From NCBI RefSeq assembly GCF_018881755.1, contig NZ_JACVPS010000012.1:1-64000 (forward strand): DNA of 64,000 nucleotides. The letters run 5' to 3'. This stretch comes from Polynucleobacter finlandensis. GTDB taxonomy: Bacteria; Pseudomonadota; Gammaproteobacteria; Burkholderiales; Burkholderiaceae. A program made the translations under genes and the position numbers. This document shows, piece by piece, positions 53,385-61,669 of this stretch. Position 1 is the stretch's first letter, and the number at the start of each line of letters is the position of its first letter. The notes below the pieces were generated by a model. It made no database searches, had not been told where the DNA came from, and worked only from the letters and a program-made list of their open reading frames with translations.

Positions 53385-53693
53385 TTATACCAAATGAAGT
53401 TCGACTCTTTTACCCAAGGCCGCCGCATACTTTCTTAGGGTATTCAGACTTGGAGAGTGCTTTCCTGTGGCCAGCGCACTTTCGAGTCTTGCAATCGCAG
53501 GAGCTTGAGTCCCCATACGCTTAGCAATTTGAGCCTGTGATAGGCCTGCCTCTTTCCTCGCAGCAAGAATTTCATCTAAAATCGCGAACTCTTCACGATT
53601 GAGCTTATCCACCTCGGCCTTAACGGCAGAGTTCTTCAGCATCTTGGCGACCATCTGTTTATGGTTCAATGTTTTGTTAGTTTTTGTTGTCAT
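53385..53693 (-). CDS. XRE family antitoxin (HigA-like)
   Basis: 102 residues. The C-terminal XRE domain 'LSQAQIAKRMGTQAPAIARLESALATGKHSPSLNTLRKYAAALGKRVELHL' is the pattern of antitoxins that follow a Gp49/HigB-type toxin. It overlaps the toxin gene by 17 bp. It should bind the perfect palindrome at 54019-54040. Confidence 0.9.
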   Translation of the reverse strand: MTTKTNKTLNHKQMVAKMLKNSAVKAEVDKLNREEFAILDEILAARKEAGLSQAQIAKRMGTQAPAIARLESALATGKHSPSLNTLRKYAAALGKRVELHLV

Positions 53694-54012
53694 TTTTTAT
53701 TTCCTTCATGCGTTGCTTGGCAATCTTCAGTTCTTTTTCTGGCGTCTTTTGAGTCTTCTTAATAAAACTATGAAGCATTACAATTTTTTGACCTGACATC
53801 GTACAAAAAAAGACTCTCGCAACTCCCTCGGCACCCTTTAGCCTTAATTCAAATAAGCCGCCACCAAAAGCATCGGTATGTGGCAGACCCAAATGTGGGC
53901 CATGCTCCATCATTCGATCAGTCAAACCAATATAGCGAGCTTGGAGTGTTACTGGCAAATTTAAGATATCGTCTTGAATTCCTTTGCTGTAGTACTCGAT
54001 TAAATATGCCAT
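53677..54012 (-). CDS. HigB-like (Gp49 family) toxin
   Basis: 111 residues: 'DDILNLPVTLQARYIGLTDRMMEHGPHLGLPHTDAFGGGLFELRLKGAEGVARVFFCTMSGQKIVMLHSFIKKTQKTPEKELKIAKQRM' matches the RelE-fold toxins of the PF05973 group, with 'K...L.ELR' and the 'F.KK..KTP' tail. These toxins cleave mRNA at the ribosome. First gene of the pair. Confidence 0.93.
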   Translation of the reverse strand: MAYLIEYYSKGIQDDILNLPVTLQARYIGLTDRMMEHGPHLGLPHTDAFGGGLFELRLKGAEGVARVFFCTMSGQKIVMLHSFIKKTQKTPEKELKIAKQRMKEIKNDNKN

Positions 54013-54018
54013 TCTTCC

Positions 54019-54040
54019 ATGATAACAAATATGTTATCAT
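54019..54040. promoter_or_regulatory. Perfect palindromic operator of higBA
   Basis: ATGATAACA-AATA-TGTTATCAT, a 9-bp perfect inverted repeat six bases upstream of the toxin ATG; occupation would cover the ribosome binding site region. Confidence 0.7.
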
Positions 54041-54169
54041 TAGGCAACCATCAATTTACTGAAAAAGCTTTGGCTACCAGAGAATCCACTTCAAAGGAGC
54101 TGGTTAACTGAAGATATCTGTCGTCAGTCTAAAATCAGTATTTACACGCAATCCTTTTGAATTTAAGAC

Positions 54170-55024
54170 ATGAACCCAGAAAACTATTACCTCACCCTGA
54201 CTTGCCCCAATCGCCCAGGGATTGTTGCCGCTGTATCCACTTATATCTATCAAGCCGGCGGTGATATTGAGGAAGCACAACAGTTTGATGACAAAGATTC
54301 CAAGCGCTTCTTTATGCGCGTGAGCTTTAGCTGCTCAGTCGATGCACAAACTTTAAGAAAAGGTTTTGTAGAAATTGCCAAGCGCTTCGAACTTAATTGG
54401 GATCTACGTGCTGTAAAAGATCTCAAGAGCGTATTGATCATGGCCTCTAAATTAGATCATTGCCTAGTTGATCTGCTCTACCGCTGGCGCATTGGTGAAT
54501 TACCGATGATTATTTGTGGAATCGTCTCCAATCATCCACGCGAAGTTTACTCGAGCATCGACTTTGCTGACATTCCGTTTTATCACCTGCCAGTGACACC
54601 AGAGACTAAACCAGCACAAGAAGCCAAGCTATTAGATATCGTCGCTGACTCCAAAGTCGATATGGTGATCCTGGCACGCTATATGCAGATTTTGTCTGAC
54701 GACTTATCTACCAAATTATCTGGTCGCTGCATTAACGTACACCACTCTTTCTTGCCCAGCTTTAAGGGTGCCAAACCATATCATCAGGCCCATGCACGTG
54801 GCATCAAACTGATTGGTGCGACAGCGCACTTTGTCACGAGTGATTTAGATGAGGGTCCAATCATTGAACAAGACGTCACCCGCGTCACCCATGGCGATAC
54901 ACCGGAAGATTTAGTTCGTAAAGGTCGTGACTTAGAGCGTACTGTTTTATCTCGTGCCCTACGTTACTACTTGTACGATCGCGTTCTGATTAATGGCACG
55001 ACCTCTGTCGTTTTCTCAGACTAA
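54170..55024 (+). CDS. purU: Formyltetrahydrofolate deformylase
   Basis: 284 residues: an N-terminal ACT domain ('YYLTLTCPNRPGIVAAVSTYIYQAGGDIEEAQQF') and a C-terminal formyltransferase-like domain ('VILARYMQILSD' and 'CINVHHSFLPSFKGAKPYHQAHARGIKLIGATAHF', with catalytic Asn/His). It hydrolyses 10-formyl-THF to formate and THF. The formate may feed the formate dehydrogenase encoded 14 kb away. Confidence 0.96.
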   Translation: MNPENYYLTLTCPNRPGIVAAVSTYIYQAGGDIEEAQQFDDKDSKRFFMRVSFSCSVDAQTLRKGFVEIAKRFELNWDLRAVKDLKSVLIMASKLDHCLVDLLYRWRIGELPMIICGIVSNHPREVYSSIDFADIPFYHLPVTPETKPAQEAKLLDIVADSKVDMVILARYMQILSDDLSTKLSGRCINVHHSFLPSFKGAKPYHQAHARGIKLIGATAHFVTSDLDEGPIIEQDVTRVTHGDTPEDLVRKGRDLERTVLSRALRYYLYDRVLINGTTSVVFSD

Positions 55025-55029
55025 GAGGA

Positions 55030-55785
55030 TTAAGGCCGGACCCCTGGAGTTTCCAGAGGCATGCCTCTAGCGCGCCACATCAGAAACAACTCTAGCTGCG
55101 CCATCTCTGGAGAGCCGTACTCAAACTGTTGTGCCCTAACTCCGCTCATACAGTTGCGTAATCTGCGTTGCAAGGAACCTAGGTTTTGCCATTCAAGGCG
55201 ATAAATAGGATATGCCGTAGGGTGACCCTGCGGTATGGCGCTCCCACCCAACTTCAATCCAGCACGATCCTCATGGCACTGTGCACAAGACAGATTGAGT
55301 TGACCCATTCTAGTATCAAACCACTGGCGGCCTTTTTGCAAAGAGGCTTTATTTGTTGGCGTTTCTTCAACGGCAATTGGCATGCCCTTTGATTGGGTTG
55401 CCACGAAGACAGTTAATGCTAATAACTCTTTACTCTCATATGCCAATCGAGGGGCATGTTGCCTTGTAACCCGACACTGATTGATTTGGCCCTCAAGTGT
55501 TTGGAGTTTTCCTTGAACCATCTTAGGAAATTGGACTGCAACCCCACGCATTGCAGTCTTTGAATCGCCATGGCAAGAGGCGCAAGAAATATTGCGCTTA
55601 CCAACCCTCTCCTGCCAAAGACTTTGTCCATCCATCACCCAAAATTGAGCTGGATTTAAGTTTGGGTCATCTTGCATCGCCTGATTCTCTGGCGTCATCA
55701 GTTCATAGCTAGATTGCCGAGCGGCAAAGCTCGTAGCTGGGCATAGGATCGCCAGCAGGAGTGCAAATACTGAAAGTAATTTCAC
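55030..55785 (-). CDS. soxA: SoxA, diheme cytochrome (L-cysteine S-thiosulfotransferase)
   Basis: 251 residues with a signal peptide. Two CxxCH heme motifs are visible ('CASCH' and 'CAQCH') and the conserved Cys in 'RNCMSGVRA' is the SoxAX active-site residue. With SoxX it joins thiosulfate to the SoxY carrier cysteine in the periplasm. It starts at a GTG overlapping soxZ by 3 bp; last gene of a six-gene minus-strand series. Confidence 0.94.
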   Translation of the reverse strand: MKLLSVFALLLAILCPATSFAARQSSYELMTPENQAMQDDPNLNPAQFWVMDGQSLWQERVGKRNISCASCHGDSKTAMRGVAVQFPKMVQGKLQTLEGQINQCRVTRQHAPRLAYESKELLALTVFVATQSKGMPIAVEETPTNKASLQKGRQWFDTRMGQLNLSCAQCHEDRAGLKLGGSAIPQGHPTAYPIYRLEWQNLGSLQRRLRNCMSGVRAQQFEYGSPEMAQLELFLMWRARGMPLETPGVRP

Positions 55786-56111
55786 GTAACAGTGATTTGG
55801 CTTTGATTCACTGCCTCATAACCTCCGTCACCTTGCCACTCAAATTGCAAGGTGCCAGACTCTGTAGCAATGGTGGTGAAGACGATCAAAGGATTAGCTC
55901 CAGTGCCCGGATGAAACTCTGCTTTGAACACTTCTACGCCGTTATAGCGGCAAGTGAAGAAACGAATAATGTCACGCGGCACGAGTTTGCCGGCCTCCGT
56001 ATACCGAAAACCTGTTTCCATATCATGCTGAGCAATCGCACGGATTTCAATAACGGAATCTTTCTTTGCTTGTGCAGGCATCGTGATTGAAGTACGGGAA
56101 GTCTTGCTCAT
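55782..56111 (-). CDS. soxZ: SoxZ, carrier partner of SoxY
   Basis: 109 residues from the ATG at 56111 (MSKTSRTSITMPAQ). It has 'EIRAIAQHDMETGFRYTEAGKLVPRDIIRFFTCRYNG' and 'GTGANPLIVFTTIATESGTLQFEWQGDGG', typical of SoxZ. It binds SoxY to form the carrier complex. It overlaps soxY by 4 bp and soxA by 3 bp. Confidence 0.94.
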   Translation of the reverse strand: MSKTSRTSITMPAQAKKDSVIEIRAIAQHDMETGFRYTEAGKLVPRDIIRFFTCRYNGVEVFKAEFHPGTGANPLIVFTTIATESGTLQFEWQGDGGYEAVNQSQITVT

Positions 56112-56587
56112 ATTGCCTCCGTACAGGCTGAGAGCGTCACCAAAGTCTCTGCGTACCCCTGCCAAAAACTGCCATCATTCATTTGAGCAATCGCCCATAC
56201 CCTCTGAGTCTCTGCCAGGCGCACACGCGTCGTGATATTGGCCGTTCCAGAGCGTGGTGTGAAAAAGGCACTAAAGATATTGGGCAGAGGATTACCTTCC
56301 GCAATCACATGAATGGCTTTAACGTAATCCTGAGCTGTCATTGGACTCTCTACGCTCACCTTTAAGACTACGAGATTACCGTTTTCTACCAAGGGCGGAA
56401 TGACCAACTTGACGCGCCCATCTTTGGGCACTTGTGAACCCACAATTTTTGCAATTACTTCCATGGCCTCGGGCTTCTTGGCAAATACCAAGACTGGATT
56501 TAACCAAGCCCCAATACCGAGAAGGCCCAATACCGATAGCCAGCGACGGCGAGGATACGTTTGCTTATTCATGATTGATACATTCAC
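56108..56587 (-). CDS. soxY: SoxY-like sulfur carrier with an altered C-terminus
   Basis: 159 residues. The signal sequence has a twin-Arg type start ('YPRRRWLSVLGLLG'); the rest is a SoxY fold ('IPPLVENGNLVVLKVSVESPMTAQDYVKAIHVIAEGNPLP'). The C-terminus is 'VTLSACTEAI': the carrier Cys is kept but the usual GGCGG arm is not seen, and four residues follow it. It should still carry sulfur intermediates, but the arm differs from the standard form. Confidence 0.88.
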   Translation of the reverse strand: MNVSIMNKQTYPRRRWLSVLGLLGIGAWLNPVLVFAKKPEAMEVIAKIVGSQVPKDGRVKLVIPPLVENGNLVVLKVSVESPMTAQDYVKAIHVIAEGNPLPNIFSAFFTPRSGTANITTRVRLAETQRVWAIAQMNDGSFWQGYAETLVTLSACTEAI

Positions 56588-57033
56588 TGAACATTCTTTT
56601 GATTTAAATTGACTAGAAAGGCCACAACATCCTCGATTTCTTGGCCACTCAAAATCGTTTGTCCGGCAAACTTTGCTGCCACACGATTCAGATTCTCGGT
56701 TTTGTAATACGCAGGCATGATGGTGTCACGATCAAAGCGGCTTGGATCCACAATGCGCGCGCGCAATTGACCTGCAGATAATTTAGCGGCACTCTCTCCA
56801 AGCTCTGGCGCCAAGTTTCCCTGAAAACGCTCTTCTGGAAAAGGGCCGCTGTGGCATAGCAAACATAAACCTGTTTGTCGGCTGGCAACGATCGCTCTAC
56901 CTCTTACTGGGTCGCCTGCAGAAGCAGTAAGGGACTCGACTTGCGAATCCCTTACCAAAACCTGTGCGTGTACTGGAGCAATGAAACTGAGGATGCTGAG
57001 CAAAAAAGCTGCTGGCGCATACCTCATTCCCAT
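56584..57033 (-). CDS. soxX: SoxX, monoheme cytochrome
   Basis: 149 residues with a signal peptide (cleavage after 'VHAQ'). One heme site is present ('GLCLLCHSGPFPEERFQGNLAPELGE') and the distal Met ligand is probably in 'TIMPAYY'. It forms SoxAX with SoxA. It overlaps soxY by 4 bp and lies 24 bp after the molybdenum hydroxylase gene. Confidence 0.93.
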   Translation of the reverse strand: MGMRYAPAAFLLSILSFIAPVHAQVLVRDSQVESLTASAGDPVRGRAIVASRQTGLCLLCHSGPFPEERFQGNLAPELGESAAKLSAGQLRARIVDPSRFDRDTIMPAYYKTENLNRVAAKFAGQTILSGQEIEDVVAFLVNLNQKNVQ

Positions 57034-57057
57034 CGAGCCAATTTCAAGTAGGTTTAA

Positions 57058-59295
57058 TTAAACCAACTTGATGCCACTGTTTTTCAACGGTACTGTACGC
57101 AAACGTTTGCCAGTAGCGCGATAGATTGCGTTCAACACGGCTGGCGCTGCTACAGCAATCGTTGGCTCACCAACACCGCCCCACTCTTTGCCGCCACCCT
57201 GAATGATGATGGTTTCTACTTTTGGCATCTGAGCGAGTCGAATCGAGTTGAAGGTGTCAAAGTTCTTTTGAACAACGGCGCCATTCTCGAGAGTAATTTC
57301 TTCTTCAAAGAGAGCAGATAGACCGTACACAAATGAACCTGAAACCTGACGGGAGATCTGCGCTGGGTTTACTGCATAGCCAGGATCCGTTGCCGCAACA
57401 ATGCGATGAATCTTCACTTCATTCCCATTCTTCACAGACAGCTCACAAGCAGCAGCGACATAGCTACCAAAAGAACGCATCTGGGCTACACCCCGGAAGA
57501 CTCCTGGAGCAGCAGGCTTAGTCCAGCCAATGCCATCAGCAACCGCATTGAGAACTGCTACTGCACGTGGGAACTCTTGCATATGCTTGCGACGGAACTC
57601 CACCGCATCCATACCAGTGGCTTCAGCCAACTCATCCATAAAGGTTTCGATAAAGACTGCGTTTTGGTTCACGTTCACGCCACGCCAAAAACCTGGTGGC
57701 ACGTGCGTATTGCGCATCGCATGATCGATATTTAAGTTTGGAAAACTGTAAGTGATGCCATGCTCGCCACTAGGCTCAAGACCTTGAAAGCTCAATGGAT
57801 CTTTACCTTTATTAGCAGCAACCACCGCAGGACGCACAGCTGCCAAAATAGATTGGCCAGATAAACGCATGTTCAAGCCAGTCACATTCTTCTTATCATC
57901 GATAGCAGCAGTCATTTTGCACATCATCACGGGGTGATAGCGACCTTGCGTCATATCCTCTTCGCGAGTCCAGATCAACTTAATCGGCGTACCAGGTAAT
58001 TGCTTAGCAATGTTGACTGCTTGGGTTGTGTAATCTTGGAATGCACCCCTACGACCAAAGCCGCCGCCAAGGTTCACCTTATAAACGTTGCAGTTTTCAG
58101 CAGGCAAGCCAGAAGCAGCGATCACCGCTGCCAAAGAAGCCTCACCGTCTTGGGTTGGTACCCAAGCCTCACAACTGGTTGGCGTCCACTTAGCAGTTGC
58201 TGTTTGTGGCTCCAAAGTAGCATGGTTCAAGAATGGATAGAAATACGTTGCCTCAATGGTTTTGGATGCGCCTGATAAAGCCGCCTTCACATCACCGTTA
58301 GTATTGTGTGCAAATGCGTCATCCGCTGTAAGACCTGCTTCAAGCATCTTCTTAATCGAAGCGCTAGACACATTGCCATTAGCACCGTTATCCCAAACGA
58401 TATTGACTGCATCCAAAGCTGTCTTAGCCTGCCAGAATGTTTCGGCTACTACCGCTACAGCCGTCTCACCTACTGGCAATACTTTCTTAACACCCTTCAT
58501 GCTTTGCGCCTTAGTAGCATCAAAGCTCTTCACCTTGCCACCAAAGACTGGGCACTCTTTAATATTGGCAACCAACATTCCAGGCATCTTCAAATCGATT
58601 GCGTAGATTTGCTTACCAGTCACTTTGTCAGCTACACCATCAATACGATTGACTGGCTTACCGATTAGAGTCCACTCTTTAGGATCTTTTAAGGTCACGC
58701 TAGTCAAGGCTGGAACTGGCAATTGTGAAGCAGCAACAGAAACCTTACCGAAGCTAGTCTTACGACCCGATGGCGTATGGGTAATGACGCTATTCAGCGC
58801 TACGCACTCTGAAGCTGGAACACCCCAAGTATTGGCGGCCGCCTGAATCAGCATTACGCGTGCAACAGCGCCACCTTGACGTACATACTGCTCAGAAGTA
58901 CGAATACCGCGACTACCGCCTGTTGAGTAACTGCCCCACGCTTGCTTGCGCTTTAAGCTTTCGCCAGGAGACGGGTACTCATACGAAACTTTTTTCCAAT
59001 CACACTGAAGTTCTTCGGCAACCATTTGTGCCAAACCAGTGATCGTGCCCTGACCCATTTCTGAGCGAACGATACGCACCACGACATCATCATTTGGTTT
59101 TACAACTACCCAAACACCGATTTCTGGAGTTGCCAAAGGCGTTGTTGAAGAAAGGCCAGAACCCATTGCAGCATTTGCAGCTGAAATAAAGGAAAGATCA
59201 AAACCAATCGCTAAGCCGGTACCCACTGCTGCGGAACCAACGATAAAGTTTCTGCGGGAAGAATTTGTCATGTCGTTTTTAATTGTTGTAGTCAT
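57058..59295 (-). CDS. Molybdenum hydroxylase large subunit (isoquinoline 1-oxidoreductase/CoxL-like)
   Basis: 745 residues from the ATG at 59295, with AGGGG upstream. A twin-Arg signal ('SSRRNFIVGSAAVGTGLAIG') predicts export. The rest matches IorB-type xanthine dehydrogenase family proteins: 'VRIVRSEMGQGTITGLAQMVAEELQCDW', 'LGGGFGRRGAFQDYTTQAVNIAKQLPG' and 'GKEWGGVGEPTIAVAAPAVLNAIYRATGKR' near the C-terminus. The substrate is unknown; an aldehyde or N-heterocycle is usual. Its start is 11 bp after the small subunit stop. Confidence 0.92.
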   Translation of the reverse strand: MTTTIKNDMTNSSRRNFIVGSAAVGTGLAIGFDLSFISAANAAMGSGLSSTTPLATPEIGVWVVVKPNDDVVVRIVRSEMGQGTITGLAQMVAEELQCDWKKVSYEYPSPGESLKRKQAWGSYSTGGSRGIRTSEQYVRQGGAVARVMLIQAAANTWGVPASECVALNSVITHTPSGRKTSFGKVSVAASQLPVPALTSVTLKDPKEWTLIGKPVNRIDGVADKVTGKQIYAIDLKMPGMLVANIKECPVFGGKVKSFDATKAQSMKGVKKVLPVGETAVAVVAETFWQAKTALDAVNIVWDNGANGNVSSASIKKMLEAGLTADDAFAHNTNGDVKAALSGASKTIEATYFYPFLNHATLEPQTATAKWTPTSCEAWVPTQDGEASLAAVIAASGLPAENCNVYKVNLGGGFGRRGAFQDYTTQAVNIAKQLPGTPIKLIWTREEDMTQGRYHPVMMCKMTAAIDDKKNVTGLNMRLSGQSILAAVRPAVVAANKGKDPLSFQGLEPSGEHGITYSFPNLNIDHAMRNTHVPPGFWRGVNVNQNAVFIETFMDELAEATGMDAVEFRRKHMQEFPRAVAVLNAVADGIGWTKPAAPGVFRGVAQMRSFGSYVAAACELSVKNGNEVKIHRIVAATDPGYAVNPAQISRQVSGSFVYGLSALFEEEITLENGAVVQKNFDTFNSIRLAQMPKVETIIIQGGGKEWGGVGEPTIAVAAPAVLNAIYRATGKRLRTVPLKNSGIKLV

Positions 59296-59305
59296 CTTGA
59301 TCCCC

Positions 59306-59755
59306 TTAAGCCTTACTAGCAGCATGAATCGCTGCACGCACTTGTTGGAAAGTGCCACAACGGCAGATATTGGTGATGGACTCATCAATCTGCGCATCAG
59401 TAGGCTTGGGGTTATTGCGTAACAAGGCGGTGGTTGCCATCACCATGCCGGATTGGCAGTAGCCACACTGTGGCACTTGGTTATCAACCCAGGCTTTTTG
59501 AACTTTGGAGAGTTGACCGCTCTTCTCAAGACTTTCAATAGTTTCAATTTTCTTGCCTTCTGCGGCAGACACTGGCAAAGAGCAGCTACGGACTGCTTGA
59601 CCTTCAAACAAAACAGTACAGGCGCCACATTGACCCACACCACAGCCATACTTGGTACCAGTTAAGCCAACTTGTTCACGAATAACCCACAGCAACGGGG
59701 TATCTGGATCAACATCCACCTTATATTTTTTACCATTGACGTTTAACTCAGCCAT
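59306..59755 (-). CDS. (2Fe-2S)-binding small subunit of the molybdenum hydroxylase
   Basis: 149 residues with two [2Fe-2S] sites: plant-type 'GTKYGCGVGQCGACTVLFEG' (C...C..C, then C) and the alpha-helical 'QCGYCQSGMVMATTALL' with 'NICRCGTF'. It passes electrons from the Mo centre. First gene of a six-gene operon with the large subunit and soxXYZA; an AGGAGA site precedes the ATG. Confidence 0.95.
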   Translation of the reverse strand: MAELNVNGKKYKVDVDPDTPLLWVIREQVGLTGTKYGCGVGQCGACTVLFEGQAVRSCSLPVSAAEGKKIETIESLEKSGQLSKVQKAWVDNQVPQCGYCQSGMVMATTALLRNNPKPTDAQIDESITNICRCGTFQQVRAAIHAASKA

Positions 59756-59883
59756 GCGTGATCTCCTAAAGATTTTTATATTGGGGCAATCTTCATGAAT
59801 GTCCCTACTTTTCGTGTCCTTATCTTAACCAAGAATTAAGTTATTGCATTGCAACATATATCGATGGGCAGTAAGATTCTTGA

Positions 59884-60231
59884 ATGATTTCTGGACTCGT
59901 ACAAATACTGTTATTTCAAAGCCTTGGGGAAGTCATTTCCAAGTTTCTCTTACCCACCCTCCCAGGTCCAGTCATTGGTTTGGTATTGCTCGTGCTTTGG
60001 CTGGTTTTACGCAAAGAAGTAAACGAACATCTTGCGACGGTGGCTGATGGCTTTAGCCAATACTTCGGCCTCTTATTTGTGCCAGCTGCTGTTGGGGTCG
60101 TCTTATTTCTGCCCCAACTCAAAGCCAATGCTCTGGCCATCATTTGTGCCCTAGTGGGTAGCGTCGTCCTCACCATTGGCTCAAGCGCGATCGTTGTACG
60201 CTTTTTAAGCAGCAAGGTCTCCGATGAGTGA
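59884..60231 (+). CDS. lrgA: CidA/LrgA family protein
   Basis: 115 residues and four hydrophobic segments: 'LLFQSLGEVISKFLLPTLPGPVIGLVLLVLWLVLRKE' and 'GLLFVPAAVGVVLFLPQLKANALAIICALVGSVVLTI', as in LrgA/CidA, holin-like proteins. They are linked to murein hydrolase control or carboxylate transport. It overlaps lrgB by 8 bp. Confidence 0.92.
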   Translation: MISGLVQILLFQSLGEVISKFLLPTLPGPVIGLVLLVLWLVLRKEVNEHLATVADGFSQYFGLLFVPAAVGVVLFLPQLKANALAIICALVGSVVLTIGSSAIVVRFLSSKVSDE

Positions 60232-60949
60232 AAAACATTCTATCGTTGAGATTTGGGTTTACCTATCCGGTAGCCCTCTCTTTGCGCTCTTTATTACCTT
60301 GGCTGCATATCAAATTGGTCTATGGGTTTATAAGTCGACCAAACAAAATCCATTAGCCAATCCAGTAGCGATTGCCATCATCCTAGTGGCCACTGTCATA
60401 CAGTCAATTGATATGCCCTATTCGAGCTACTTTGAAGGGGCGCAATTTATTCACTTCTTATTAGGTTCGGCAACAGTCTCCTTGGCCATTCCCATTTATC
60501 GCGGACTGAGCAGCCTCAAAGGCAGGTCCATTCCGCTGATCTTTTCTTTGATTGCTGGCGGTCTAGTCTCGATTTTTAGCGCAGTCAATATTGCTAGCCT
60601 TCTGGGTGCTGGTTCTAGTATTACTGGCGCAATGTATCCCAAATCCGTCACTGCGCCCATTGCGATGGGTATTGCCGAGCGCATTGGCGTATCACCAACC
60701 CTCACCGCTATTTTTGCTGTAGCTACCGGGATCTTGGGGGCTATTCTGGCGCCCTTCGTTCTCAATGCACTTGGTATGAAAGAGTGGTGGCAAAGAGGGT
60801 TTGCGATTGGCATCGGCGCGCACGGTATAGGTACCTCACGCGCCTTTAGCATTCATCCAGAAGCGGGAACTTACGCCAGCTTAGCCATGGGAATGAACGG
60901 CGTGATTAGCGCCGTTGCCATTCCGATCATCTATCACTTGTTTAATTAG
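60224..60949 (+). CDS. lrgB: LrgB family protein
   Basis: 241 residues with about six membrane segments. 'NPLANPVAIAIILVATVIQ', 'FLLGSATVSLAIPIYRGL', 'PKSVTAPIAMGIAERIG' and 'GIGAHGIGTSRAFSIHPEAGTYASLAMGMNGVISAV' are characteristic of LrgB/YohK. It acts with LrgA, and overlaps it. Confidence 0.94.
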   Translation: MSEKHSIVEIWVYLSGSPLFALFITLAAYQIGLWVYKSTKQNPLANPVAIAIILVATVIQSIDMPYSSYFEGAQFIHFLLGSATVSLAIPIYRGLSSLKGRSIPLIFSLIAGGLVSIFSAVNIASLLGAGSSITGAMYPKSVTAPIAMGIAERIGVSPTLTAIFAVATGILGAILAPFVLNALGMKEWWQRGFAIGIGAHGIGTSRAFSIHPEAGTYASLAMGMNGVISAVAIPIIYHLFN

Positions 60950-60958
60950 TAAATCTCT

Positions 60959-61273
60959 TTACGCGGCAAGTAATTCCGGTATGAGTACATGCTTTACTTT
61001 TGGTTTAATAGTTTTTCTGGCTTTCCACAAGTCATAAGCAGTCTGCTGAGACAGCCAGATACTTGCACTTCCACCATTTTCAACTCCGAGCCAAGCCTCG
61101 ATGCGCAAAGCCATCTCAGGAGAGATTGCAGCCCTTGCATTCAGAACACGTGATAACGCTGGGCGAGTAACCCCTAACTGTTCAGCTGCAGCTGTCACAG
61201 AAATACCCAAAGCAGGTAATACATCGTCACGGAATGTAAGTCCTGGATGGGGAGGGTTAAACATTTTTTTCAT
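60959..61273 (-). CDS. HigA family addiction module antidote
   Basis: 104 residues: 'NPPHPGLTFRDDVLPALGISVTAAAEQLGVTRPALSRVLNARAAISPEMALRIEAWLG' followed by 'ASIWLSQQTAYDLWKAR' is the HigA/VapI family. It binds the HigB toxin encoded 9 bp upstream and represses the operon. Confidence 0.95.
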   Translation of the reverse strand: MKKMFNPPHPGLTFRDDVLPALGISVTAAAEQLGVTRPALSRVLNARAAISPEMALRIEAWLGVENGGSASIWLSQQTAYDLWKARKTIKPKVKHVLIPELLAA

Positions 61274-61282
61274 TTTAATAAT

Positions 61283-61561
61283 TTAGTGATAGTCCTGATA
61301 ACTAACCAAAACTGCATCTTCACCTTCAAACTTAAAAGTCATTCTCCAGTTACCACTCACTACAACCGAATAATGTCCGGCTAACTTTTCTTTCAGGGGG
61401 TGCAATCGCCATCCCGGAATATTCATATCATCAGGACAGGTTGATTCATTTAGTCTCGCCAGTTGCCTTGCCAATTTGGGGCCATGAGAACTCTGAATAC
61501 CCGCCCTACTTCCCGTCTCAAAAAATAACTGTAGGCCTTTGTGACGGAATGTTTTGATCAT
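61283..61561 (-). CDS. HigB (RelE-like) toxin
   Basis: 92 residues: 'MIKTFRHKGLQLFFETGSRAGIQSSHGPKLARQLARLNES' and 'PGWRLHPLKEKLAGHYSVVVSGNWRMTFKFEGEDAVLVSYQDYH' are typical HigB/YoeB-fold mRNA interferase sequences. First gene of higBA, as usual for this family. Confidence 0.95.
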   Translation of the reverse strand: MIKTFRHKGLQLFFETGSRAGIQSSHGPKLARQLARLNESTCPDDMNIPGWRLHPLKEKLAGHYSVVVSGNWRMTFKFEGEDAVLVSYQDYH

Positions 61562-61669
61562 ACCATATTGTATAGCAACGAGTTACACATATTTCTGAAG
61601 CCCCCATTAACCCCTTTAGACATAAAGGGCTAATGGATTAATCTAGCGCTAGTTATTTATTATTAATCC

